Of a stretch of 64,000 nt of DNA, positions 24,238 to 35,388 are shown in pieces. Under the pieces are notes generated by a model. That model saw only the letters and a list, made by a program, of their open reading frames with translations. It was not told the origin of the DNA and did no database searches. Both the position numbers and the translations under genes were made by a program. This DNA comes from Dysidea avara (taxonomy: Eukaryota > Porifera > Demospongiae > Dictyoceratida > Dysideidae). Location: the NCBI RefSeq assembly GCF_963678975.1, contig NC_089272.1, forward strand, positions 40,739,391 to 40,803,390, given 5' to 3'. Within the stretch, counting starts at the first letter, position 1; every line of letters starts with the position of its first letter.

Positions 24238-24462
24238 CTACCAAACCATGCATAGAAGTGAGTAAAAATTTGCCCGTGTTTTCCACAAAGGCTGATTTTC
24301 TGCTGATGGGTCGAGAAAAATTTTCGTTTGAGGCGCTCTACCAGCCAAGAGAAGAGAAGCCAATCCTATCACATAAGATGGTAATGAAGTTGGATGTACA
24401 AGTGTTGTACACACCAAGTTTGAAAGAGCTGTGACCTTTCTAACCATCTGTCTGGCAGACAT
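24238..24462 (-). CDS. Small ORF in foldback left arm, unknown
   Basis: A 74-codon frame beginning MSARQMVRKV and ending LLCMVW lies within the arm of the foldback element. The right arm carries the mirror copy (26477-26701). The two conceptual proteins differ at six positions, all in the first 22 residues, and the last 52 residues are identical. No domain is recognised. Since the arm DNA itself is nearly identical, shared reading frame alone is weak evidence for coding. Confidence 0.25.
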   Translation of the reverse strand: MSARQMVRKVTALSNLVCTTLVHPTSLPSYVIGLASLLLAGRAPQTKIFLDPSAENQPLWKTRANFYSLLCMVW

Positions 24463-26476
24463 GAAATTTTCAGTGCAATGATCTTAAATGATTTTGGCGG
24501 ATTGCCTCCTTCCTACTGTTACACACTATCTTCCTAGGAGCTTTAAATCAGGGGAAGATACAGAAGAACATCTGAGGTTTCTAAGAAGTGGTCAAATTCT
24601 TGACTTTTAAAGTTAAAAGGTCATTGGAAACTACTACTCTAATAGAACATTCAGTATTTTATTAGAATAACCTGGCGTGTAGTCACTATACACTTACCAT
24701 CTGCTTTTGGTTGTGTCAATTGAACAGTTGTATAGATTGCTGGCAAGTGTGCATTTTATGGACATTTAAATCTTGATATTTTAACCTTGTGATGATGCAA
24801 GCAATGCAGTGTCCAGGATGCTGGAGAGTATAATAGTATTTGAAATCCATTCATTTGCTATGAAGTAATCATTTTGTATCAGCTGGAGCACTCTATTGTA
24901 GGACCAGCTCGTAGCCTCACATTTTACATACCTGGTTTTCTATATGAAAATTAACTAAAATAATTGGCTATGTATCTTGTGCAACTGCCTAAATAAATAA
25001 CAACTTAGTAATGCAATATAGCCATAATACCCTAATTCTGCTGTGTATATGTCCTATGAGTTTGTGAAATTATTGATTCATGACTAGGGTAGAGGAAAAG
25101 CTTCACAGTTTTATCTGTCAATGTGATCATTCTATTAGAGTAGTTTATCACTTTATAGGTGTAGTATATACCTACACTTTTTTTACAGTGGTCTTTTATC
25201 ATGTTTTGCACGGGTAGTGAAAATAGGGCAGGGAATCACAAGGCCATGGTCTCCATTGCCAGTTTTGGTGGTCAATTCTTGTAGCAAAAGATCAACGTGC
25301 TCTTAATCATTCTAATAGAGCAATCACCAGTGTTAGTAGCTGCTTAATTTTTGAAGTGAAAATGGCCACCCAAAGTACTGTCTCAGATCCCTGGGGCATG
25401 CATCCAGATGGAATCTGTGCCTGTATGGGCTAATTAGAGTGTAACTTTTTACATTCAATTACAAGTACTTGATATTTAAGGATATGCGTATTCCTTGAAC
25501 ACATTAGTGCATACACCCTGTATATTGTCCAAAGAATACATTTAACCTGCATGTTGTATTGATTTCTGCTTGTCACAGGTTCATATGCATTGGACTGCTC
25601 TGTGTAACAACACCCTCATAACAACAAACTTATCTTGAAAATACTCATCAATCTGCAATGTTATCTGCTTTAATAAAGCCAAATTTCTGTTCATCTAGAT
25701 TTATTAATTTTGCATCTCTGCCTATGTCATTGTTTCCCTTACAATATCAATGATTTATTGGTCCATTGATTGTTTGATTGTCAAGTGCAGCTGTAAGAAG
25801 CCATCATCAAAGTTAATAAATGCATGGCTAGGGCAGATTAAAAAGTAACATTACAAATCAGTATCAATTCAGCTAACTAGTCTGTAAAGAAATAATTTGC
25901 TATAAGCTTGTGCAATGGTATTGATGGATGAAAGATGATTGAGTTTATGTGACCTATATAATTTATTTAAGCATATGGTCATGCTATCTGTAAACTATAT
26001 GTGTGTAATGTAATAGACTAATCACACAATTTGTTCTTGAAGTGACCTAGTATGCGAGTAGGTTAATGTACAAGTATATATGGTATGCCTCACTATATAG
26101 CTTAATAGGATGTGGGAAATGGATGTAGGAACTGGAATGCATCATCACAAGGTTAAAATAATTATCAAGATTTAAATGTCCATAAAATGCACACTCACCA
26201 GCAATCTATACAGCTATTCAATTGACACAACCAAAAGCAGATGGTAAGTGTAGTGACTACACGCCAGGTTATTCTAATAAAATACTGAATGTTATATTAG
26301 AGTAGTAGTTTCCAATGACCTTTTAACTTTAAAAGTCAAGGATTTGACCACTTCTTAGAAACCTCAGATGTTCTTCTGGTTCTTTCCCTGATTTAAAGCT
26401 CCTAGGAAGACAGTGTGTAACAGTAGGAAGGAGGCAACCCACCAAAATCATCGAAGATCATTGCACTGAAAATATC

Positions 26477-26701
26477 ATGTCTGCCAGCCAGATGGTTAGA
26501 AAGGTCGCAGCTCTTTCAAACTTGGTGTGTAGAATATTTATACATCCAACTTCATTACCATCTTATGTGATAGGATTGGCTTCTCTTCTCTTGGCTGGTA
26601 GAGCGCCTCAAACGAAAATTTTTCTCGACCCATCAGCAGAAAATCAGCCTTTGTGGAAAACACGGGCAAATTTTTACTCACTTCTATGTATGGTTTGGTA
26701 G
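26477..26701 (+). CDS. Small ORF in foldback right arm, unknown
   Basis: This is the mirror copy of the 74-codon frame at 24238-24462, starting MSASQMVRKV. Function is unknown, and it may be a by-product of arm homogenisation. Confidence 0.25.
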   Translation: MSASQMVRKVAALSNLVCRIFIHPTSLPSYVIGLASLLLAGRAPQTKIFLDPSAENQPLWKTRANFYSLLCMVW

Positions 26702-27839
26702 GCTAACAATACTTGAAATCACACTCAGAATCTGGAAGCTCTGGACGTCTTCTTTAGAGCGCACGAAATAAAGATCAATCACGTGAGATATTAAAATCCG
26801 CGTGTCTCTCCAACGAGGGAACGCAGTTCCAAACCATGGGTGGTATTAGTGATGGGGCACTAAGGGTAACATACTACGATAGTCGGGGATTTGTTTCTTG
26901 CAACTTCATTTTTCACGTTGCGGACCCTAACTGTGTCATCGGAATAATTGACTCCGGGACTGTTCTTTGATAGGGCTGAGACATAACAAGGACTTTAAAC
27001 GTATAATCAGCTAATAATATCTAATCAAAAAACAGCCAAGCTGTAAAAAAAGGTGCGGCCCCTAAAAAGGTTATGATGAAAAAAGATGTGAAATCCAAGG
27101 TGGCGGCCAAGAAATGGCTGTGATGGTAGGTTAATAGCAAAAATTTTATTTACGACAATTCAGGTGAATTTGCGTCAAGGGGCCACTCACGCTATGAGAT
27201 TTCGTACAACCACACAGATAGTAATTTCGAAATTTGAAATTTGGAGTGAGATCAGAAATTTTTGGCACGGACTTTTTCATTAGCGCGCGCCCTGTTATCG
27301 TAACATCACCTGTACTCCCCATGTCTATTCAAGCTATTACATATATAATAGAAATCATTTAAGTGTTGTACATATAAGCCATCTTATAAACCACAATTTT
27401 GTAGTGTCTTCATTTGTTACTGCTTCAGTGAAATTTACAACTCAGATTTCAGTCTTTATAGGCATAGCAGATTTTAGTGGACCTCACAAGGAGCAACTGA
27501 TTTGTTTGCAGCTTTAGTAGCTAATATTCATTCAAGAGGTATGCAAGCTATATAAATTTGACTATCAGTACTGGATTTTGTATCTGTGTGTGGTAGCTTT
27601 CACCTAGAGAAGTGCATGGGCTGTTAGCTTAAATTGGCTATTTATAAATGTGAAATTGAAAAAAAACTGAAGCTAGCTGTGTAGAATTCTCTTTATTTTA
27701 CATCCAGCACTGAGGATGAACTTTTGACAGTCATACCACTCTGCGCTGACATAAGCAGCATGTCTTTATAATTATATAACGAGAATAGGCTTAATTTTGT
27801 GGTTGTTATTATGATTTACGATAATTATTAGGCAGTATA

Positions 27840-28091
27840 TGTGACCGAATTTTGGAAAATCACCCATATGGGCGCATTTGACAACTAAAATATGTAATAA
27901 TCAAATCACAAACTTTATAGCAAAAATCTACTTGTTAATGGTTGTAAGCTATTCTCAATGACTTAAATTACAAGAAAATTCTTGAAATATTTTAAAAACT
28001 GTGCTCTGCTCTTGTTAGCAACCCATTAAACACGAAAATTCTAATTATATCATGCACGCCCATATGGGTGATTTTCCAAAATTCTGTCACA
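27840..28091. mobile_element. TGTGAC MITE family, 252-bp copy
   Basis: The ends TGTGACCGAATTTTGGAA and the complement (TTCCAAAATTCTGTCACA) extend as an inverted repeat of about 38 bp through CACCCATATGGGCG. The flanks are TATA on the left and TATA on the right. It lies nested inside the hAT-like element, which is itself inside a MITE, giving three levels of insertion. Confidence 0.85.
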
Positions 28092-29361
28092 TATAACCAC
28101 ATTTATGGCTCTATACATACGTACGTATACTGTATGTGCCAACTAAGGTACCTATACTGTAGCTAGGGTATATCATATCAGACAATTCAATGTATTTAAA
28201 TGTCATTCAGCTACAGTATGAAAATGTACTGTTTGTTCAATTAGAATTTTAAAATAAAACTGATTCTACAAAAACCTGTTAATTTTAGCAACTTTTATAT
28301 GCTCAGCTGTATAGCACGTATATCATATACGGGGTGGGTGGGTGGGAGGGTGCGGAGGGGAGGGGTGGTGGGCCGCCCACGCGCAAGAAGTGGTTGACAG
28401 TGAAAAAACAGTCTATAAGTATCATACAACTGTTTAAATATATACGTTCTTTGATATAGTATATGCATTAGTTTGCCAGTGATAGTTATAAACGGCGAAA
28501 AGAATGTAATGAATTGCCCGCCCACGCCCAATTTGCGCCTTCGTTAAAATGGCCTTACTCAAAGACGATTAAATGTCTATGACATAGTTTTCTGTATAAA
28601 TACTTTGGTTTGTTTATCATGCTGTAATATTGTGCTGCTGTGTTATGCTATAATAATATTAATGCTTATATTATTTAATGATGTTTGTTTCTATTACTTT
28701 AGTGCACGGTGGGAGGTGGAAGCGTCCATGATGATGATTGGGCAATGTGCAAATAAGGTGAGCGTATGCTTTGTAAAAAGAAGCCCACGTAGCTGTGCAG
28801 GGCTCATCTTCTGTACAGATCAGCTTCTGTATAGTCTTTCATTATTTTATTTTTCCCGAGGGGTAGCCAACGCCCACGCAAAACACAGAAATGGGGTTGT
28901 CAATGCCCAAGCAAAGCACCCAACTGGCGTATACGAGACTCCCAATCTTTATGTATTTTTAAAAGCCATATAGTGATATTGCTAACTAGTAACTACCTGT
29001 ACAGTTGTTGATCTACATCTTGTTCTAGTTATTCATGATCGATCATTGTCTACTTTGTTAAACTCACTTTCTCCTTTATTTTTACATGATTTAGGATTTA
29101 GGATTTGGTTTCTAATATATTTGTGTATTTCTGATTGGATTTCTCACATAGCATACAAGATTCCCAAGGCATTGGCTACCCCTCGCTTTTTACCAATAGC
29201 CAGTTCATCTCTAGTTGACAAAGATTGATATTACAAACTAAATTAAATTCTTGATCACAGATACACATTTCCCTTGTTGCTATATGTGGCACACCACAAA
29301 ATTAACCAATGTAAACAACCATTACCATACCTTGTAGTGTTTTATTTTTATGTGAATATGT

Positions 29362-29398
29362 AGTGAAGTGTGTGTGTGTAGTGTGTGTGTGTAGTGTG

Positions 29399-29436
<38 letters not shown>

Positions 29437-29600
29437 AGTGTGTGTGTGTGTGTGTGTAGTGTGTGTGTGTGTGTGTGTAGTGTGTGTGTGTGTGTGTGTA
29501 GTGTTTGTGTGTGTGTGTGTGTGTAGTGTGTGTGTAGTGTGTGTAGTGTGTGTTTGTGTGTGTGTGTGTGTGTAGTGTGTGTGTGTGTGTAGTGTGTGCG
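29362..29600. repeat. TG microsatellite with TAGTG interruptions
   Basis: About 240 bases of (TG)n are interrupted regularly by TAG triplets. Minus-strand open frames over it (His/Thr repeats) are simple-sequence artefacts. Confidence 0.95.
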
Positions 29601-30575
29601 TGATAAAGATTTTTTAAATTCACCAATTTAAATGTGACTGTTTTTTCCACAGGTTTATACGTTGGAGAACTGCAAACAAGTAACTTGAAATTTTTATAAT
29701 GACCATTTTTCAAAATATTTATTTGATTACATGTACAAAATACAAAGATGTATCACGTGATCTAAAAAAGTTATTAGCATGATGTACAAGGACTATTGAC
29801 CATTGAAAAGTTGATGAATTAAACATTCAAGAACGTAATACTTCTCCATTGCAACTCGCCCACGCAATATAGCGCGCGTCATTAATAATCAGTGCTCAGC
29901 CAGGGTATGCGACTATTGGATTGAGATAGTGATTTTTATAAAATTATTTGTACCGTGTAAAACGTTCGTCACGAACGGTATAGCTAGCTGAAGTATTCAA
30001 GAAAGGATAGATCTAGCCTGGTATAACCTGGAATCGTTAAAAAGTTTGCGTCTGGATTGTTGAGGTGAGCCAATATTTTCATGGCCAATGGTTCTATGTG
30101 TAATGTTAAACCCCCTACTTTGTACCATGAAGAAGGCCGTATTAAGCTGTTACATTTTACGTGAAAGTAGATGTCATGCTGGCCATTCCTGCTAGAACCT
30201 GGAAAGGGTTTAAAAGTTATCTGACGCTCCATAACAGAGCCTTGAAAACCTGCTTCCAGTGTAGACGCGTGTATCTTGCCAATAAAAATTTTTTTATTAA
30301 AAGTCGCTTAATTGTTGGATATGTATTGGTGTTTTCATTAATTTAATGGTACTGTGATACCTTTGTGTATGCATGCAAGTAGTGTATAAAATTTAATATT
30401 AATTTTAGTCCTGCAGTAGTTAACTCTGGGTGGTCTAAAAGTACAAGGGGATGACCAGGGTGTACAGCATATTTAATATCATGCCTAGAAAATAGAATTT
30501 TGACTGAGTTTCCAGTGGTTAGAAAAAGAAGATTGACGAGTAATATGAGAACACAGGTGAAGTTATCTATAATTA

Positions 30576-30727
30576 TGTCCGGTATGTTTACAACCAGACA
30601 ATGGAGGAACAATGGTGTCTTGTGAACAATGTCAAGAACGGTTCCACCAAGACAAATGCATATCTCCAAATTTAATGATGAAGTTAAAGAAGATGCTGAC
30701 TGGTTCTGTGAACAATGTAGACAATAA
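30576..30727 (+). pseudogene. Broken PHD-finger-like segment
   Basis: The plus strand encodes CPVC, then CEQCQERFHQDKC in one frame, and after a frameshift DADWFCEQCRQ-stop in another. The order and spacing of cysteines and one histidine (C-x2-C, C-x2-C, H-x3-C, W-F-C-x2-C) resemble a PHD zinc finger, a chromatin-reading module that is also found in some transposon proteins. It lies 230 bp inside the right end of the hAT-like element. The frame break and the short span show that it is not a working gene. It may be the last exon of the element's former protein or a captured host exon. Confidence 0.5.
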
Positions 30728-31362
30728 TGTATTGTACTAGCTATATATAGCTAATGCTGTTTGTTACTTTCCTACATGCATTGTTATCTTTTACTGCCTG
30801 GATTTACATAATTGCAACACAAAAAGGTAGTATTAAGTTTATTTGAAATTTCAGAAATTAATTTCAAATTTTGAAATTTCAAGCTCAAACCTTGAAATTT
30901 TTACGAAAATCAGAAAAATTTCAAATTTCGTACGCGATTCTGAGCATGAGTGGCCCCTTGATTTGCGTTGCCTCCTCCATTAGGATTCAGCACCAAATTA
31001 ACCTGAATTGTCGTAATTAAAATTTTTGCCATTAACCTACCATCACAGCCATTTCTTGGCCGCCACCCTGGATTTCACATCTTTTTTCACCATAACCTTT
31101 TTAGGGGCTGCACCTTTTTTTACAGCTTGGCTGTTTTTGATTAGATATCACTTCTTTTTGTATTGCAAGCCACAAAGCCAGCCATAAACTGGCTTTGGTG
31201 CTTGTTTTTTTCTTTTCTGCAGGATCGGAATTGTGGAACAAAGGAAGAAATTTTGTGTACAGCTTTTTGTCTGATTAAAAATATTTGTATATTTAACAAT
31301 GCATGATAATCACATACTGTAGGTAATAAGGTGACTTCTTATACATAACTGAACTGTAGCTG

Positions 31363-33655
31363 AAACTCTCATTGTTTGTAGCTGAACTCTTTTCAGAGTG
31401 ACTTGTTTCTAGCTGAACTCTCTACATGGTGATTTGTTTCCAACACATATTTCTACAGGGTGATTTGTTTGCAGTTGATCCCTATAGGATCTAGCTGATA
31501 TCTCTACAGGGTGACTTGTTTGTAGCTGATCTCTGTACAGGGTGATTGTTTGTAGCTGAATACTCTACAGGGTGATTTGTTTGCAACTGAACTCTCTACA
31601 TGGTGGTTTCTTTGTAGCTGAACTATCTACAAGTTGATTTCTTCTAGTTAAACTCTCTACAGGGTGATCCTTTCATAGCTGAACTCTCTTCAGGGTGATT
31701 TGCTTGCAGCTGAACTCTCTACATGATGGTTTCTTTGTAGCTGAACTTTCTACAAGGTAACTTATTCTAGCTGATCTCTCTACAGGGAAAATTGTTTGTA
31801 GCTGAACTCTCAACAAGGTGATCTGTTCGTAGCTGAACTATTTACAGGGTGATTTGATTGCAGCTGAACTCTCTACATGATGGTTTCTTTGTAGCTAAAC
31901 TTTCTACAAGGTAACTTCTTCTAGCTGATCTTTCTACAGGGTGATTTGTTTGTAGCTGAATTCTCTACAGGGTGATTTGTTTGTAGCTAAACTCTCTACA
32001 TGGTGATTTCTTTGTAGCTGAACTCTCTACAAGGTAACTTCTTCTAGCTGATCTCCCTATATACAGGATGACTTCTTCTAGCTGATCTCTATACAGGGTG
32101 GTCTGTTCGTAGCTGAACTCTCTACAGGGTGATTTGCTTGCAGCTGAACTCTCTGCATGATGGTTTATTTGTAGCTGAACTCTCTACAAGGTAACTTCTT
32201 CTAGTTGATCTCTGCAAGGTGACTTGTTTCTAACTGAACTCTACATGGTGATCTATTCATAGCTAAACTCTCTACAAGGTGATTTGTTTGCAGCTGAACT
32301 CTCTACATGTTGTAGCTGAGCTCTCTACAAGGTAACTTCTTCTAGCTGATCTCTCTACAGGGTGAAGCTGAACTCTCTACGTGATGGATTCTTTGTAGCT
32401 GAACTCTCTACAAGGTAACTTCTTCTAACTGATCTTTCTACAGGGCAATTTGTTTGTAGCTGAATTCTCTACAGGGTGATTTGTTTGCAGCTGAACTCTC
32501 TACATGATGGTTTCTTTGTAGCTGAACTCTCTACAAGGTAACTTCTTCTATCTGATCTCTCTACAAGGTGACTTGTGTGTAGCTGAACTATCTGCAGGGT
32601 GATTTGTTTGTAGCTAAATTCTCTACAAAGTGATCCTTCTAGCTGATCTCTCTACAGGATGACTTCATTCTAACTGAACTCTCTACAGGGTGATCTATTC
32701 GTAGTTGAACTTTCTACAGGGTGATTTGTTTGCAGCTGAACTCTCTACATGATGGTTTCTTTGTAGCTGAACTCTCTACAAGGTAACTTCTTCTAGCTGA
32801 TCTCTCTACAGGGGTGACTTGTTTCTAGCTGATCTCTGGATGACTTGTTTCTAGCTGATTTCTCTACAGGGTGACTTATTTCTAGCTGAACTCTCTATAG
32901 GGTTGTATGTTTGTAATTGAACTCTCTACAGGGTGATTTGTTTATAGCTGAATTCTCTGCAAGATGCTGATCTCTCTACAGGGTGACTTGTTTGCAGCTG
33001 AACTCTCTACATGGTGGTTTCTTTGTAGCCAAACTCTCTACAAGGTGACTTCTTCTAGCTGATCCCTCTACAGGGTGATTTGTTTGTAGCTGAACTCTCT
33101 ACAAGGTGATGTCTTCTAGCTTATCTTTCTGCTGGATGACTTGTTTCTAGCTGATCTATCTACAGGGTGACTTGTTCTAGCTGAAATCTCTAGAGTGTGA
33201 TCTGTTAAGTTTATAGCTGAACTCTCTCTTGTTTCTAGCTGATCTCTCTATAGAGATATAACTTGTTTGTATAGCTGAACTCTTTACAAAGCGGTTTTTT
33301 GATTGGTTGCTGAACTTTGTACGCGGTGACTTGTTTGTACCACAGAGTGACTTGTTTGTAGCTGAACTCTTTACAGACTGACTTACTTGTACCTGAACAT
33401 TGTAGTTGATGTCTATAGGGTAGCTAACTTGTTTATCTAGATGAACTCTCTACTGGGTAGTTTCTTTTTAGCTGAACTCTCTACAGGGTGACTTATTTAT
33501 AGCTGAACTCTCTTCGGTGTGACTTGTAATGTTCTGAATCTCTACAGCGATATATTTGTAGCTGAATTGTGTATAAAATTAACTTTTTGTAGCTAAACTC
33601 CCTATAGAATAACTTGCAATGTAATACGATTCTATAATGGAGTAAGTTATAAACG
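31363..33655. repeat. 31-bp satellite, long array (forward)
   Basis: More than 65 diverged units of about 31 bp lie in tandem, with core GTAGCTGAACTCTCTACA followed by GGGTGATTTGTTT or AAGGTAACTTCTT variants. Adjacent variants alternate in blocks, suggesting higher-order units of two to four repeats. The spacer 31147-31362 before the array is homologous to 12629-12835. The same unit lies in the opposite orientation at 35385-37055. Confidence 0.92.
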
Positions 33656-35388
33656 TAGCTGAATGCTCTATTAGGGTGACTGTTCTATTAGAGTATCTCG
33701 ATCTTCCATTTGCTACACGTAGTTGGCTTTGGAATCATAACTCGGTGGTTTGTAATTCGATTCTTCTATACTACTGCAAGGACTTTCTATGATGATTATT
33801 CCAGCTACACACCGATTTTCAGCTCGTTGCTCTAAGCGGTTTGCCTGGTAGGAGTGAAAACTAATAGTTCTTTTATTCATAAAATTCGATCGCGTAATTC
33901 TGACACAGGTTGGGTTTTGTGTCGTATCTCGATGGCCTTTATCTAGAATCCTTTCAAACCACAAAACGGCACTCCTACGATAGTTACTCCATCTACATAG
34001 CAATTTCCAACTCATTCCTTCAAGGGGTTTACCCTGTGGGCGTGACAGACCTTCGACCTTTTTAACGCAAATAATCGGTCATAACTCTGTGAATGTTCTT
34101 CGGATTCCTACCAAGGTTGGTACTGAGATCCGCCTTAACGAGCCCTTCAAGTGTGCCAAACTTCAGCTTGATAGGAGTACGCGTTTGCATTTTATGGCAG
34201 ATTTTGTAAAGCGTGCGAAAAGAAGAAGCAGAAGAAGAAATAAACGTAGAAAAAAACCCAAACTTTGGCCGCTCGTATCTTGGAAATAGCTTGAGAGATT
34301 TTCTTCAAATTTGGAATGTGGACTCCTCTACCTAGCCGGCACTTCTGTAGCAAATTTGGTTTCAATCGGATAAGGGATCACTGAGCTAAAAAGGTGTGAA
34401 AATTAAGTCTTCTTTCTTCTTGTAAATATACTCACGGTGTGGCGCGTCGGCTTCTTGGGCCGCACGACACACTACCGTGTGTCTTGATAAAGAAAAAGCA
34501 GTGAGACACTCAGTGTTGGGACAGTTACTTTTTAAAATGTAGCTAACTCGTTACATATTACATCAAGACACACGGTAGTGTGTCGTGCGGCCCAAGAAGC
34601 CGGCGTGCCACCCGTGAGTATATTAGCAGGAAGAAAGAAAACGCAATTTTCACATCTATGTAGCTCTGTGATCCCTTATCCGATTGGAACCAAATTTGCT
34701 AGAGGGATGCTGGCCAGCAAGGGGAGTCTACACACCAAATTTGAAGAAAATCGCTCAAGCCATTTCCGAGATACGAGCGAACAAAATTTCGTTTTAATTT
34801 CTTCGTTTTTTTCTTCTACTTCTTCATTTCGCACACTTCGCAAAATCCGCCATAAACACGAATGCGTGCTCGGATCGGGCTGAAATTTGGCTCACTTAAA
34901 GGGCTCATTAAGGCGGATCTCCGTACCAACTTTGGTAGGAATCCGATGAACATTCACGGAGTTATGATCGATTGCGTAAAATAAGGTCAAAGGTCTGTCA
35001 CGCCTACAGGGTAATCTCCTTTGAGGAGTCAGTTAAAAATTGATATGTAGATGGAGCAACCATCGTAGGAGTGCCTTTTTGTGGTTTGAAAGGAATCGGG
35101 ATAAAGACCACGGAGATATGACACAAAACCCGACCTGTGTCAAAATTACGCGATCGATTTTTATGAATAAAAAAAACTATTACTTTTCGTGTCTACCAGG
35201 CAAACCGCTTAGAGCAACGAGCTGAAAATCAGTATGTAGCTGGAATAATCATCATAGAAAGTCCTTGCAGTAGTACAGAAGAATCGGATTACAAACCACT
35301 GAGTTATGATTCGAAAGACAACTACGTGTAACAAATGCGAGATCGAGATACCCTAATAGAACAGTCACCCTAATAAAGTATTCAGCTG
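33656..35388. mobile_element. 1.7-kb palindromic core between two satellite arrays
   Basis: The left arm 33656-34488 and right arm 34562-35388 are inverted copies around a 73-bp loop (34489-34561). The inner arm ends are GTGTGTCTTGAT and its complement; the outer ends carry paired CTCTATTAGAG-type motifs (33661-33702, 35341-35384). The loop contains the word AGTGTTGGGACAGTTACT, like the end of the GTTACT-rich repeats near 3671 and 38150. Open frames in the arms (for example 34089-34289 and 34578-34883) are not conserved between the arms in a coding sense and are not called. Confidence 0.85.

Larger units (their letters stand above)
24010..26929. mobile_element. 2.9-kb foldback transposon with 790-bp arms
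   Basis: The left arm 24010-24800 and right arm 26139-26929 are near-identical inverted copies, ending TAGGGTCCGCAACGTG and its complement. The exact 7-bp repeat ACTGTGT flanks the element at 24003-24009 and 26930-26936. The 1.34-kb loop holds no recognisable gene. The arms carry E-box-like CACGTG words and copies of the CTCTATTAGAG motif; the loop carries two more (25127-25147 and 25308-25328). The superfamily is not identified; the end is hAT-like but the duplication is 7 bp rather than 8. Confidence 0.85.
27176..30960. mobile_element. hAT-like element, 3.8 kb, 8-bp TSD
   Basis: The ends CAAGGGGCCACTCA and TGAGTGGCCCCTTG are perfect inverted repeats. The exact 8-bp repeat ATTTGCGT flanks the element (27168-27175 and 30961-30968). 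Both subterminal regions are rich in GAAATTTGAAATTT words. An 8-bp duplication with CARGGGSC-like ends fits the hAT superfamily, but other 8-bp duplicating groups are possible. No transposase is readable. The interior has a broken PHD-finger-like segment near the right end, a TG microsatellite and a nested 252-bp MITE, so it is a non-autonomous or decayed copy that carries foreign sequence. Confidence 0.88.
27019..31146. mobile_element. 335-bp palindromic MITE family, copy 3, split by a nested element
   Basis: The left part (27019-27175) and right part (30961-31146) are the two halves of one MITE, with ends ATCTAATCAAAAACAGCC and complement. Removing the nested element 27176-30960 and one copy of its target duplication leaves 335 bp, the size of the other copies (328-341 bp). 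The junction then reads as in copy 2, through GAATTTGCNTTGCCTCCTCC. Confidence 0.9.

Noticed and set aside
29435-29713. 92-codon minus-strand frame of His/Thr repeats
   Set aside because: It is the translation of the TG microsatellite.
34089-34883. Small frames in the palindrome arms (66 and 101 codons)
   Set aside because: They read different frames of mirror-image DNA, are low-complexity or basic in part, and show no domain.
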